A stretch of 64,000 bases of DNA from Falsiroseomonas sp050563545 (GCF_050563545.1 NZ_JBNXUM010000014.1:1-64000), one strand, 5' to 3'. Positions 35,884 through 44,337 are shown, counted from the stretch's first letter. Notes: generated from the letters alone by a model not told the origin. Made by a program: numbers and translations.

Positions 35884-36330
35884 CTACTCGACCGGCGCCA
35901 GACTCTTGATGAGGTCGAAGACGCGCTTGCGAACCGAAGCGTCGGTGATGCGGTAGTAGGCGCGCACCAGCTCCAGCGTCTCGCGCCGGTGGAGCGTGTC
36001 GTCCTCGAAGCCGTCCTGGGTTTCCTGGAAGCCACCGAAGCGGCGATGCTTCTCGCCGCCCATCTCGGGCGGCATGTCGTCGAAGAAGAAGCCGATCGGC
36101 ACGTCCAGCACGCGCGAGAGGTCGAAAAGGCGGCTCGCGCCGATGCGGTTCACCCCACGCTCATACTTCTGGACCTGCTGGAATGTCAGGCCGAGGGCCT
36201 CGCCCAGCTTCTCCTGGCTCATGCCGAGAAGCGTGCGGCGCAGGCGCACGCGGCTGCCCACATGCACGTCGATGGGGCTCGGCCGGTGCTCGCGCTCCGC
36301 GCCGCGCTCCAGGACGTCGTCAGTCGCCAT
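35884..36330 (-). CDS. XRE-family transcriptional regulator
   Basis: The helix-turn-helix is DVHVGSRVRLRRTLLGMSQEKLGEALGLTFQQVQKYERGVNRIGASRLFDLSRVLDVPIGFFFD, an alphaproteobacterial form of the Cro/CI domain that is commonly found next to lnt. A C-terminal helical region (ETLELVRAYYRITDASVRKRVFDLIKSLA) follows. ATG at 36330 has GGAG 12 bases upstream. Its promoter region holds two dyads near the -35 element, so autoregulation is likely. Confidence 0.92.
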   Translation of the reverse strand: MATDDVLERGAEREHRPSPIDVHVGSRVRLRRTLLGMSQEKLGEALGLTFQQVQKYERGVNRIGASRLFDLSRVLDVPIGFFFDDMPPEMGGEKHRRFGGFQETQDGFEDDTLHRRETLELVRAYYRITDASVRKRVFDLIKSLAPVE

Positions 36331-36442
36331 CGTCACGTCTCCGCACTCCGTCGCACGCTACGGTTCCGCCCGGACAGGCCATCGCGGGAAGACCGGGGAC
36401 CACAGGCAACGGCGCAGGGAGAACGCCGTCCGTGCCGCACGG

Positions 36443-36490
36443 GTTACACGCAGGGATGAGAGTTTGTCAACTCTTTTGATTAATCTCAAA
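36443..36490 (-). promoter_or_regulatory. Promoter and dyad operators of the XRE regulator gene
   Basis: On the minus strand, TTGACA (36465-36470) and TGTAAC (36443-36448) with a 16-base spacer form a plausible promoter. AGAGTT-TGTC-AACTCT (36459-36474) is a perfect dyad over the -35 box. A second dyad, TTTGA-TTAATC-TCAAA (36475-36490), is immediately adjacent. The stretch is unusually A/T-rich for this window. Binding by the XRE protein is inference. Confidence 0.6.
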
Positions 36491-36543
36491 TTTTATCCGC
36501 AACCGGTACGCGCACGCGGCGCTGCGAACTCTTCCTAGACTCT

Positions 36544-38106
36544 TCATGCACTTGTGCCGCTTCGTGAAGATCGGTTGCCAAGACCAGCCAAAATCCACGT
36601 CAGCGCGATCAGCAGGATGGGGATTGCCAGTCCCAGGCGAGCGAACGGGGTCGGGGGCGCCGCCTCCGGCAGCGGCGCCACCACCACCCCCATCCGGCCG
36701 AGCCCCATGCTCGCCACAACCCGCCCGCGAGCATCGAACACCGCGGAGATGCCGGTCTGCGCCGCGCGCACCAGCGGCAGCCCTTCCTCGACCGCCCGCA
36801 GCCGCGCCGCCGCCAGGTGCTGGTAGGGGCCGGCCGAGATGCCGAACCAGGCGTCGTTGGTGATGTTGACGAGGAAGCCCGGCCGCTCCGGCCCGACCAC
36901 GGCGCCGGGGAAGATCACCTCGTAGCAGATCAGCCCGGTGAAGGCCGGGATGCCGGGCAGCGACACCGTGCGCAGCCCGGGGGCTGCTGAGAAGTCGAGG
37001 TTGCTCATGGTCAGCCGCACCGGGATCAGCCCGCGCAGCGGCATGTATTCGCCGAACGGCACGAGATGCGCCTTGTCCACGACGTCGAGCACGCCTCCCG
37101 CGGGATCGAGCGCGACCATGCTGTTCCAGACCTGCGTCGCGCGCCCGTCCTCGAACCGCGCGCGCACGGCGCCGGCCAGCAGCAGCCCGCCCGGGGGCAG
37201 GTTCTGCGCGGCGATCCGCGCGGCCTCGGCGTCGTTGGCCAGCAGGAAGGGGCTGGCGGTCTCGGGCCAGACCACGAGGACGCGGCTGTCGGGGGCTTCC
37301 TCCCCCGCGATGCGCACGCCATCGGCGGTGAGCTCGGTGTAGCGGCGGAAGATCGGCCAGCGCGTGTCTTCCCGCCACTTGGTCTCCTGCGGGACGTTGC
37401 CCTGCACGAGGACGAGGGCGACGGGCTCCGGCGCCGGCTCCTCCGGCCAGAGGCGGACCAGGCCGATCGCGGCCAGCCCGACGATCCCGGCCGCCGTCAC
37501 CCACCAGCCCCGGCGTGCCAGCGGGGCGAGGACCATGATCGCGGTGAGGAGGCTCAGCCCATGCACCCCGATCCAGGCCGCGGCCTGCAGGGGCAGCGCG
37601 TCGAAGGCCCAGACGGTGCCGAGCAGGTTCCAGGGGAAGCCCGTGAAGAGCACGCCGCGGAGCAGTTCGGCGGCGACCCAGGCGCCGGCGAAGGCCAGCA
37701 CGCGCGGCCAGCCCGGCCCGACCAGGCGCAGCACCAAAGCGGGGATGATCGAGAATGCGCCTAGCGGCAGGGCGAGCGCCGGCACCGCGAGCGGCACCAG
37801 CCACCAGTACCGCTCGACGTCGGTCAGGATGGCGTTGGTCAGCCAGTGCAGGCCGGCGACGTGGAAGCCCCAGCCCCAGAACAGCCCGACCAGCGCTGCG
37901 CGCAGCCGCGTCGGCGCTTCGCCCGCCATGACGTAGAGAGCGGGCAGGCCGACCAGCAGGATCGGGATGAGATGGACGGGCGGCATCGCCAGCGCGGAGA
38001 CGGCGCCGAGCGCCCAGGCCAGCCCAAGCGCCCGGGCGAAGCCGCGCCCCGCGAGGTGCCGGGTCAGCCTCTCGCGCCAGGGGACGGACCTGGCGCGGCG
38101 GAGCAT
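36544..38106 (-). CDS. lnt: Apolipoprotein N-acyltransferase
   Basis: Lnt adds the third acyl chain to outer-membrane lipoproteins. The 520-residue protein has about seven membrane helices, then a nitrilase-fold domain with catalytic Glu in VVWPETASPFL, the Lys/Glu region HLVPFGEYMPL, and catalytic Cys in LICYEVIFP, plus FLVNITNDAWFG. The ATG at 38106 lies 8 bases after the secB stop, so the genes are in one operon; an in-frame GTG at 38157 would lie inside secB. Confidence 0.95.
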   Translation of the reverse strand: MLRRARSVPWRERLTRHLAGRGFARALGLAWALGAVSALAMPPVHLIPILLVGLPALYVMAGEAPTRLRAALVGLFWGWGFHVAGLHWLTNAILTDVERYWWLVPLAVPALALPLGAFSIIPALVLRLVGPGWPRVLAFAGAWVAAELLRGVLFTGFPWNLLGTVWAFDALPLQAAAWIGVHGLSLLTAIMVLAPLARRGWWVTAAGIVGLAAIGLVRLWPEEPAPEPVALVLVQGNVPQETKWREDTRWPIFRRYTELTADGVRIAGEEAPDSRVLVVWPETASPFLLANDAEAARIAAQNLPPGGLLLAGAVRARFEDGRATQVWNSMVALDPAGGVLDVVDKAHLVPFGEYMPLRGLIPVRLTMSNLDFSAAPGLRTVSLPGIPAFTGLICYEVIFPGAVVGPERPGFLVNITNDAWFGISAGPYQHLAAARLRAVEEGLPLVRAAQTGISAVFDARGRVVASMGLGRMGVVVAPLPEAAPPTPFARLGLAIPILLIALTWILAGLGNRSSRSGTSA

Positions 38107-38114
38107 CGCCGTGC

Positions 38115-38609
38115 TCAGGCGGTCCCCACCTGCTGCCCGCCCCTCCGGCTCTGCCACAGCGCGACGAAGTCGATCGGCGCCAGCAGCACCGGCGGGAAGC
38201 CGCCGTCACGCGTCACGTCGGCCAGGATGTTGCGGGCGAAGGGGAAGAGCAGGCGCGGGCACTCCACCAGCAGCACGGGCTCCAGGTGCTCCTGCGGGAT
38301 GTTGACGGTGAAGACGCCGCAATAGACGAGCTCCGCGATGAAGCAGCTGGTCTCCTGCACCTTGGCGTCGGCGCGGATCTGCAGGCTGACCTCGTACACG
38401 TTCTGCTGCCCCTCGACCGGGCGGGCCTGAACGTCGAGCGTCAGGTCCACCCGCGGCTGCTCCCGCAGGTTGACGAAGATCTCCGGCGCGCCCGGCACCT
38501 CGAAGGACAGATCCTTGGTGTACTGGATGTTGAGCTGCAGCGGCATCGCCTGCTGCTGGCCGTTGGACGGCCCGTTGGGGGGAATGGGGGAGGAAGGGGC
38601 GTCCGACAT
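38115..38609 (-). CDS. secB: Protein-export chaperone SecB
   Basis: SecB is a tetrameric chaperone that keeps secretory proteins unfolded for SecA. The 164-residue protein has PLQLNIQYTKDLSFEVPGAPEIF, YCGVFTVNIPQEHLEPVLLVECPRLLFPFARNILADVTRDGGFPPVLLAPIDF, the family's most conserved block. The N-terminus is Pro/Gln-rich and probably disordered. It precedes lnt. In Caulobacter secB lies near the origin, consistent with the location proposed for this window. Confidence 0.96.
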   Translation of the reverse strand: MSDAPSSPIPPNGPSNGQQQAMPLQLNIQYTKDLSFEVPGAPEIFVNLREQPRVDLTLDVQARPVEGQQNVYEVSLQIRADAKVQETSCFIAELVYCGVFTVNIPQEHLEPVLLVECPRLLFPFARNILADVTRDGGFPPVLLAPIDFVALWQSRRGGQQVGTA

Positions 38610-38739
38610 GACTGATCCGCTGGCTGGCGTGAGGCCGCCGGGCTAGCACGGCCATCCCGGCGCGGCCAGCGCAGGCAATGCTTGCCCCCGGCCCCCGCGT
38701 TGCGGTTCCATGTCATCCCTACGGGATGGGAGAGGTGCG

Positions 38740-39459
38740 ATGCGCCGCAGGACCCTGCTCGCCGCGGCCGGGACCGCGGCCCTCGCTCGCCCTGCCCGCG
38801 CGGACGAGCCGGTGGATGTCGCGCTCGTGATGGCGGTGGATGTCAGCCGCTCCATCGACGAGGACGAGGCCAGGCTGCAGCGCGAGGGCTACCGCACCGC
38901 CGTCTCCGATCCGCGCGTGGTCGAGGCCGTGCGCGGCGGCATGATCGGCGCCGTCGCGCTCTGCTACATCGAATGGGCGGGGATCGAGTACCAGCGCGTG
39001 GTGATCCCCTGGACCCGCGTCGGCAGCCAGCGCGACGCCGACACCTGGGCCGAGACGCTGGCCAACGCGCCGCGGACGTCGCTGTCCTGGACTTCCATCT
39101 CCGGCGCCATCGAGGCATCGCGCCGCGCGCTCGCGGAATGCCCGCATGAGGCGACGCGCAAGGTCATCGATGTGTCGGGCGACGGCGTGAACAACAGCGG
39201 GCCCCCGGCCGAGCAGGCGCGTGACCGCGCGGTGGGCGAGGGCATCACCATCAACGGCCTGCCCATCCTGAACGACCGCCCGACCTTCGGCCGCCCGCCG
39301 CCGATCCCGCTCGACCAGTACTACCGGGAGAGCGTGATCGGCGGCGCCGGCGCCTTCATGATCGCGGCGGAGGATTTCGACGCCTTCGGAAATGCCGTGC
39401 GGCGGAAGCTGATCAGGGAGATCGCGGGGATCGGCGGGGCAGTGGCGGAGTACACGTAA
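38740..39459 (+). CDS. DUF1194 VWA-like secreted protein
   Basis: The 239-residue product has a twin-arginine-like or Sec signal (MRRRTLLAAAGTAALARPARAD). It then shows DVALVMAVDVSRSIDEDEARLQREGY, an integrin-type MIDAS motif (D-x-S-x-S), and SGDGVNNSG. This is the DUF1194 family of von Willebrand A-like proteins. GGAGAGG seven bases before the ATG at 38740 decides the start. Export is likely; the partner is unknown. It is divergent from secB. Confidence 0.9.
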   Translation: MRRRTLLAAAGTAALARPARADEPVDVALVMAVDVSRSIDEDEARLQREGYRTAVSDPRVVEAVRGGMIGAVALCYIEWAGIEYQRVVIPWTRVGSQRDADTWAETLANAPRTSLSWTSISGAIEASRRALAECPHEATRKVIDVSGDGVNNSGPPAEQARDRAVGEGITINGLPILNDRPTFGRPPPIPLDQYYRESVIGGAGAFMIAAEDFDAFGNAVRRKLIREIAGIGGAVAEYT

Positions 39460-39509
39460 GGGGCGCTGGCGCCCGCGCTGCCACGCTTCGCTCCCCCCGC
39501 ATCCCCCTC

Positions 39510-39535
39510 CCCTCCCCCGCAACCGCGGGGGAGGG
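39510..39535. repeat. Intergenic palindromic repeat
   Basis: CCCTCCCCCGC-aacc-GCGGGGGAGGG has perfect 11-bp arms and ends 4 bases before the DUF3775 stop. It is a member of the dispersed family at 6.08, 18.35 and 41.92 kb, and lies between two convergent genes, where it may also work as a terminator hairpin. Confidence 0.75.
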
Positions 39536-39539
39536 AGGC

Positions 39540-39956
39540 TCAGCGCTCCACGTCCTCGATGCTGAAGCCGAAGGCCGCGACGCCCTCGGCCAGCAGGTCG
39601 CCGAGATTGTCGATCTGCAGCAGGTATTCCGCGGTGTCGCGGCCTTCGTTGCGCTCGGCCGCCAGCGCGCGGGCCTCGTCCCATTCCTCCGTCCCGTAGT
39701 CGCCGCGGCCGATCCAGGCGAGCGCGATCAGCGAGGCCTGCTCGTCCTCGTTCAGCTCGGCGATGAAGGCGCGCAGGCTCTCCTCCGTCAGGTCGTCCGG
39801 ATCCTCCTCGAGCAGCGCGGCCTCGCTGTTCTCATCCTCGCCGGTCGGGTCGGTGCCGGTTTCCTCGGTGCCCTGCAGCGCGCGGGCGTGGTCCACGATC
39901 GCGGCCACCGCCTCGAGACTGATGCCGAGATCCACGTCGTCGTCGTCGTCAGCCAT
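39540..39956 (-). CDS. DUF3775 protein
   Basis: This 138-residue acidic protein starts MADDDDDVDLGISLEAV and contains DDLTEESLRAFIAELNEDEQASLIALAWIGRGDY followed by WDEARALAAERNEGRDTAEYLL, the DUF3775 pattern. It has no signal or membrane segment. AAGGGGGA lies just before the ATG at 39956. Function is unknown. Confidence 0.85.
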   Translation of the reverse strand: MADDDDDVDLGISLEAVAAIVDHARALQGTEETGTDPTGEDENSEAALLEEDPDDLTEESLRAFIAELNEDEQASLIALAWIGRGDYGTEEWDEARALAAERNEGRDTAEYLLQIDNLGDLLAEGVAAFGFSIEDVER

Positions 39957-40031
39957 GCATCCCCCTTGCGGCGGTCGCGGGATCAGAGCGGATCGCGCGG
40001 CGCGGTTCCACCGTCGGCGCAAACATCCGCG

Positions 40032-40862
40032 TCACCCATTCACCCAGTCCGGCGCCATGCCGGGATTCACGAAGCGGCGATCCTTGGGCAGAGCGGCCAG
40101 CGCCGCCAGGTCCTCGGCGTCCAGGGTCACGTCCAGCGCGCCGAGATTCTCCCTCTGCCGGGCCGGGGACGCCGCCTTCGGCACCATCGCGACGCCATCC
40201 TGCGCGAGCAGCCAGGCCAGAGCGACCTGGGCCTTGGTCGCACCATGCTTCGCCGCGACGCGGCCGATCGCCGATGCATCGAGGCTCGCGCCCTTGGCCA
40301 GCGGCGAATAGGACGTCACGACCATGTCGTTGGCCCGGCAGATGCGCCGCAGCGCCGACTGGTCGAGGAAGAGGTGGTTCTCCACCTGCAGACAGGACAG
40401 CTGCACGCCGGCGTCGATGGCGCGCTGCAGCAGCCTCGGCGGGAAGTTCGACACGCCGATCGCCCTGGCGCGGCCTTCCGCGCGGATCGCGGCAAGGCCC
40501 TTCAGCGCATCCTCGAGCTGCAGCTGCGGGCTCGGCCAGTGGATCAGCAGCAGGTCCACATGGGGCATCGCCAGCCGCTCGAGGCAGTCGTCGAAGGCGC
40601 GCCGGATCGCCGCACCGTTGGTCTTGTCGTTCCAGATCTTCGTCGTGACGAAGACCTGCTCACGCGGCAGGCCGGACGCCCGGATCCCCGCGCCGACCGC
40701 GTCCTCGTTGCCGTACATCTCGGCGGTGTCGATGTGCCGGTATCCCAGCGACAGCGCGGATTCCACCGCCGCCCGGCATTCCCTGCCCTTCATCGGCCAG
40801 GTGCCGAGGCCGATGCGCGGCATCGCCATGAAGGGCGCGGTCAGGATGGGCATGTCGGTCAT
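40032..40862 (-). CDS. Aldo/keto reductase
   Basis: The 276-residue NADPH-dependent reductase has the catalytic tetrad in order: Asp45/Tyr50 (HIDTAEMYGNE), Lys76 (TKIW) and His108 (LLIHWPSP). It resembles 2,5-diketo-gluconate reductase types: LGYRHIDTAEMYGNEDAVG and PKAASPARQRENLGALD. Its ATG overlaps the WD40 gene stop by 4 bases (ATGA), so the genes are co-translated. The natural substrate is unknown. Confidence 0.92.
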   Translation of the reverse strand: MTDMPILTAPFMAMPRIGLGTWPMKGRECRAAVESALSLGYRHIDTAEMYGNEDAVGAGIRASGLPREQVFVTTKIWNDKTNGAAIRRAFDDCLERLAMPHVDLLLIHWPSPQLQLEDALKGLAAIRAEGRARAIGVSNFPPRLLQRAIDAGVQLSCLQVENHLFLDQSALRRICRANDMVVTSYSPLAKGASLDASAIGRVAAKHGATKAQVALAWLLAQDGVAMVPKAASPARQRENLGALDVTLDAEDLAALAALPKDRRFVNPGMAPDWVNG

Positions 40863-41884
40863 AAGTCGCGCCTTCCGAGATCCACCAGGCCGGCGCGGCC
40901 GGCTTCCGTCCCGAAGGCGAGCAGCGCGCCGTTCGGGCTCCAGCTCAGCGCGCAGACCGGACTGCCCGCGGGCGGCGCGACCGGCACAACCTTGCCCGAG
41001 GCGATCTCCGCGATCAGCACCAGGCCGTCGCCGAAGCCGGCGGCGACGACCTCGTGCAGGGGATGGCAGGCGACGGCGGTGCAGAAGACCTGGTCGCCGC
41101 CGGCGAGCTCGGTCGGCGCCTTGCCCATCGGCCCGCCGCCGAAGAAGGGCCAGAGCACGACGGATTCCGCCCCCGAGGTCGCGAGCCAGCGCCCGCGGGA
41201 GGAGAAGTCGAGGCTCCGCGTCTTCCCGGGATAGCCCGACATCCGCATGTGCTGCCCGTCCGCCAGGCGCCAGCCATGCAGCGAGGGTTCCTGCATCGCG
41301 GTGACGACGTGCGTGCCATCCGGCGAGAAGCGGATGGCGTGGTGGCTGCCCTTCCATTCCAGCAGGCGCGGCTTGTCCTCCTTCGCGCCGACGAACCAGA
41401 GGCTCGCGCCGTTGTAGTGGCTGGCCGCGATGCGCTTGCCCTTGGCGTCGAAGGCGATGCCGCCGACCGAGGAGGGATGCGCCAGCGACTTCAGCGGCCC
41501 GCCGGTGCCGAGGATGTGCAGTGTCTTGCCGACGGCCGCGGCGCGCAGGCCGGAGTCGTGCGACGCGACGTGGTCCACCCACTTGCCCTTGTAGTCCGCG
41601 ATCGTGGTGGTCGTGCCGTCGGGCGCGGTGCGGACGAGCAGCCCGTCGTCGCCGCCGGTGAGCCAGCCTTCCTTGATGTCGGCGCAGGCCGAAAGGATGC
41701 CGGCATCGTGCGCGGTGACGGCCGTCCAGTCGCCCGAAGTCGCGGCGAGATGGATCGTGCCGTCGGCAAGTGCGAAGGCGAGGCGGCCGGAGGCGTCGAA
41801 GGGCGCGCCGATGACCCAGGCGCCCAGGTCTTCCGTGCGACCGCGGGACGTCAGGAGGAAATCGGCTTCGGCGACTTCAGCCAT
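40859..41884 (-). CDS. WD40-repeat protein
   Basis: The 341-residue cytoplasmic protein consists of WD40-like blades (for example WTAVTAHDAGILSACADIKEGWLTGGDDG, HHAIRFSPDGTHVVTAMQ, TRSLDFSSRGRWLATSGAESVVLW and ALSWSPNGALLAFGTEAGRAGLVDL), forming one propeller. No signal peptide is present. It is the upstream partner of the aldo/keto reductase and 150 bases downstream of the CobW gene; I recall a WD40-CobW pairing in other alphaproteobacteria. It may be a scaffold linked to metal handling, by context only. Confidence 0.87.
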   Translation of the reverse strand: MAEVAEADFLLTSRGRTEDLGAWVIGAPFDASGRLAFALADGTIHLAATSGDWTAVTAHDAGILSACADIKEGWLTGGDDGLLVRTAPDGTTTTIADYKGKWVDHVASHDSGLRAAAVGKTLHILGTGGPLKSLAHPSSVGGIAFDAKGKRIAASHYNGASLWFVGAKEDKPRLLEWKGSHHAIRFSPDGTHVVTAMQEPSLHGWRLADGQHMRMSGYPGKTRSLDFSSRGRWLATSGAESVVLWPFFGGGPMGKAPTELAGGDQVFCTAVACHPLHEVVAAGFGDGLVLIAEIASGKVVPVAPPAGSPVCALSWSPNGALLAFGTEAGRAGLVDLGRRDL

Positions 41885-41914
41885 GGTAGGCCCGCCCTTC
41901 CCCGCCGCTGGTTT

Positions 41915-41938
41915 CCCTCCCCCGCGAGCGGGGGAGGG
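41915..41938. repeat. Intergenic palindromic repeat
   Basis: CCCTCCCCCGC-GA-GCGGGGGAGGG, perfect 11-bp arms with a 2-base loop, sits between the CobW gene and the WD40 gene. It is the cleanest copy of the window's dispersed palindrome family. Confidence 0.78.
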
Positions 41939-42034
41939 TTAGCGTGGGCGCGCGAGGAGAAGAGCGCGCTGGACGACCGCAACGCGACCCCATGAAGGTT
42001 CTTGTGCGGACGAGAATCGCGCCTGAGAACCGCA

Positions 42035-43015
42035 TCACCCCTCCACCTGGCAGCTCTCGAACCCCCGCCGCAGCTGCGGCCGGTTCAGGTCCCTCCCGAT
42101 GAAGACGATCTTGGACCTGCGGGGATCGCCCTCCCTCACCTCGCCGATGTAGTCGCCGTCGGCGATCATGTGCACGGCCTGGAAGGCGAAGCGGCGGTTG
42201 TCGCCGGCGTAGTAGAGGATGCCCTTGGTCCGCAGCAGGTCCTGGCCCTTGGTCTGCAGGAGCTGGCTGATCCAGGCATTGAACTTCTCGGCGTCGATCG
42301 GCTTCGAGACCTCGAAGCTGACGCTGTTCACCTCGCTGTCATGCTCGTGGTGGTCGTCACCGGACAGGAAGTCCGGCTCCTTCTCCAGGATGCGGGCGAG
42401 GTTGAAGGCGTCGCGGCCGATGACGCTCTCCAGCGGCACGTCCGACTTGGTGCTGCGCCTGATCTCGGCATAGGGATTGATCTGCTTGATCAGCGTCTCG
42501 ACCTCGTCGGCCTCGGCCGGGCTCACCAGGTCCATCTTGTTCAGCACGATGATGTCGGCGAAGGCGATCTGCTCCTGCGCCTCGCTGCTGTCCTTCAGCC
42601 GCGCCGGCAGGTGCTTGGCGTCCACCACGGTGACGATCGCATCGAGCTTCGTGGCGCGCTTCACGTCCTCGTCCACGAAGAAGGTCTGCGCGACGGGGGC
42701 GGGATCGGCGAGGCCCGTGGTCTCCACGATGATGCCGTCGAAGCGGCCCTTGCGCTTCATCAGCCCGCCGATGATGCGGATGAGGTCGCCGCGCACGGTG
42801 CAGCAGATGCAGCCGTTGTTCATCTCGAAGACTTCCTCGTCGGCATCCACGACGAGGTCGTTGTCCACGCCGAGCTCGCCGAACTCGTTGATCACCACGG
42901 CGAACTTGCGGCCGTGGTTTTCCGACAGGATGCGGTTGAGCAGCGTGGTCTTGCCGGCGCCGAGATAGCCGGTGAGAACGGTGACGGGGATCTGGCTGTC
43001 CTGGCTCTGGGACAT
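42035..43015 (-). CDS. CobW-family GTP-dependent metal chaperone (COG0523)
   Basis: The 326-residue protein has the GTPase P-loop LTGYLGAGKTTLLN, the metal-binding CxCC motif in NNGCICCTVRGDL, ETTGLADPAP (Walker B/switch II) and NKMD (G4). A His/Asp-rich stretch (DDHHEHDSEVNS) precedes the C-terminal CobW_C domain. The family delivers zinc or other metals to client proteins. The exact metal and client cannot be read off. It heads the likely CobW-WD40-AKR transcription unit. Confidence 0.94.
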   Translation of the reverse strand: MSQSQDSQIPVTVLTGYLGAGKTTLLNRILSENHGRKFAVVINEFGELGVDNDLVVDADEEVFEMNNGCICCTVRGDLIRIIGGLMKRKGRFDGIIVETTGLADPAPVAQTFFVDEDVKRATKLDAIVTVVDAKHLPARLKDSSEAQEQIAFADIIVLNKMDLVSPAEADEVETLIKQINPYAEIRRSTKSDVPLESVIGRDAFNLARILEKEPDFLSGDDHHEHDSEVNSVSFEVSKPIDAEKFNAWISQLLQTKGQDLLRTKGILYYAGDNRRFAFQAVHMIADGDYIGEVREGDPRRSKIVFIGRDLNRPQLRRGFESCQVEG

Positions 43016-43095
43016 GGGTGGCGCCTTCCGGGGTGCTGAGGGGGTCCGTTGGCCGGGTTATATGGGAGCCGGAGGCCCTTTCCACCCTGCCCGTC

Positions 43096-43680
43096 TCAAT
43101 CCGTCAGCCGCCACTGCCGCCTGTCCCCCGCCATCATCCGCAACAGCAGCCGCAGATAGCGGTGCAGCGGGCGGTTCCACGGCCCGCGGAACAGGATCCG
43201 GCCATACAGCATCGCCCTTTCCGACAAATCGGGCCGCGGCAGGAAATCGGGCGCGCAGGGCAGGGCGGAGAGCAGGCCGAGCCGCTTGGCCATCAGCAGC
43301 TGCCCCAGCCGCATCAGCCGCGCCACCCGCCGCCAGGCCCGCGCGATCCGCCAGGCCAGGCTGCCCAGCCTCGTCGCCAGCGCCGGGGAGGAGAGCCCGA
43401 CCAGCAGCCGGTCCAGCAGCCCCGCTCGGGCATGGCGGCAGAGCGCACGGTGCACCGTGCCGGGCTTGCCCAGCGCCTCCGGCATCTCGCGCCAGGGGCC
43501 GGAGGAACAGGCCACCCAGAAGATGGCGTCCCAGAGCCGGCGCGGATCGACGGGACGGCGCCCCGCCGCCCCTTGGGCCGGGGCGACCAGCGTGGCGAGT
43601 CCCGCCCATTCCGCATCCGTCATCGGCGCCCAGTCGTGGCGCGCGAAGCGGCGGGGGGTGAGGACGAGGGAGGTGGGCAT
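43096..43680 (-). CDS. IS5-type transposase N-terminal domain protein, stand-alone
   Basis: Residues about 16-90 (MTDAEWAGLATLVAP...RRPVDPRRLWDAIFWVACSSGPWREMPEALGKPGTVHRALCRHARAGLLDRLL) match the N-terminal DUF4096 domain of IS5-family transposases. The DDE catalytic domain is absent; instead there is an Arg/Leu-rich C-terminal part of about 100 residues. GGAGG just before the ATG gives a strong ribosome site, and no inverted repeats or other IS parts flank the gene. I read it as a domesticated or truncated DNA-binding protein. Confidence 0.72.
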   Translation of the reverse strand: MPTSLVLTPRRFARHDWAPMTDAEWAGLATLVAPAQGAAGRRPVDPRRLWDAIFWVACSSGPWREMPEALGKPGTVHRALCRHARAGLLDRLLVGLSSPALATRLGSLAWRIARAWRRVARLMRLGQLLMAKRLGLLSALPCAPDFLPRPDLSERAMLYGRILFRGPWNRPLHRYLRLLLRMMAGDRRQWRLTD

Positions 43681-43802
43681 GGAGCCCTCCGGGCCGTTGG
43701 ACCGGCAAGGCTACAGGAAAATAATCCTTGGCTTCAACCGCTTTCCGCCGCTGTTCCGTGCGGAGCGCGCTGCCCGCCTCGGCTCAGGGATGGGCGAAGG
43801 GT

Positions 43803-43839
43803 GAGGGCCGGCCCGAAGCGGAAGAATGGGCCGGCCCTC
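43803..43839. terminator. Long perfect hairpin downstream of the repeat-protein gene
   Basis: GAGGGCCGGCCC / GGGCCGGCCCTC is a perfect 12-bp stem with a 13-base loop. It lies about 100 bases downstream of the gene ending at 43942 (minus strand) and upstream of the transposase-like gene. No U-tract is present, so it is either a Rho-independent-like hairpin or a structural repeat. Confidence 0.6.
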
Positions 43840-43941
43840 AGTTGGCGCCGCCGGACAGGTGGGGATCGGCGGGCTGTCCGAATGCTGCCAGCCCGGCGCA
43901 TACCGGCGATGTCGCGCCGGTTTCGCGGGTTTCGTTCCGTT

Positions 43942-44337
43942 TCATTCAGCCGTGAGACGGCCTTCGGGCAGGGTGAGGCCGCGCGGCGCCGGCATGGCGA
44001 TCGGGGCGCCGGTGGCAGTGCCGTTGAAATTGACGCCGTTCGGACCGCCGCCGTTCAGCGAGACTCCGTTGTCGACGAAGCCGTTCGACGTCAGCGCGTT
44101 GTCGATGAGGCCATTGTGCTGGATGCCGTTCAGGCCGCCGCCGTTCAGGTTGATGCCGTTCAGGTTGATGCCGTTTCGGCTGATACCGTTCAGGTTGATG
44201 CCGTTCAGGCTGGCGCCGTTCAGGTTGATGCCGTTCAGGCTGGCGCCGTTCAGGCTGACGCCGTTGTTGCCGCCGCCGGCGAGCGCCGGATTGGCCAGCA
44301 GGCCGATTGCGAGGAGGCCGGTCGCGATGCGGATCAT
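43942..44337 (-). CDS. Secreted Asn-Gly pentad-repeat protein
   Basis: The 131-residue product has a signal peptide (residues 1-20, ending NPALA). From residue 24 it is a run of five-residue units of the form NGxxL: NGVSL, NGASL, NGINL, NGASL, NGINL, NGISR, NGINL and so on, decaying into less regular NG units up to about residue 106. The five-residue period resembles pentapeptide-repeat right-handed beta-helices, though with an NG turn instead of the usual A(D/N)LxX. GGAGA lies eight bases before the ATG. No partner or function is known. Confidence 0.82.
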   Translation of the reverse strand: MIRIATGLLAIGLLANPALAGGGNNGVSLNGASLNGINLNGASLNGINLNGISRNGINLNGINLNGGGLNGIQHNGLIDNALTSNGFVDNGVSLNGGGPNGVNFNGTATGAPIAMPAPRGLTLPEGRLTAE

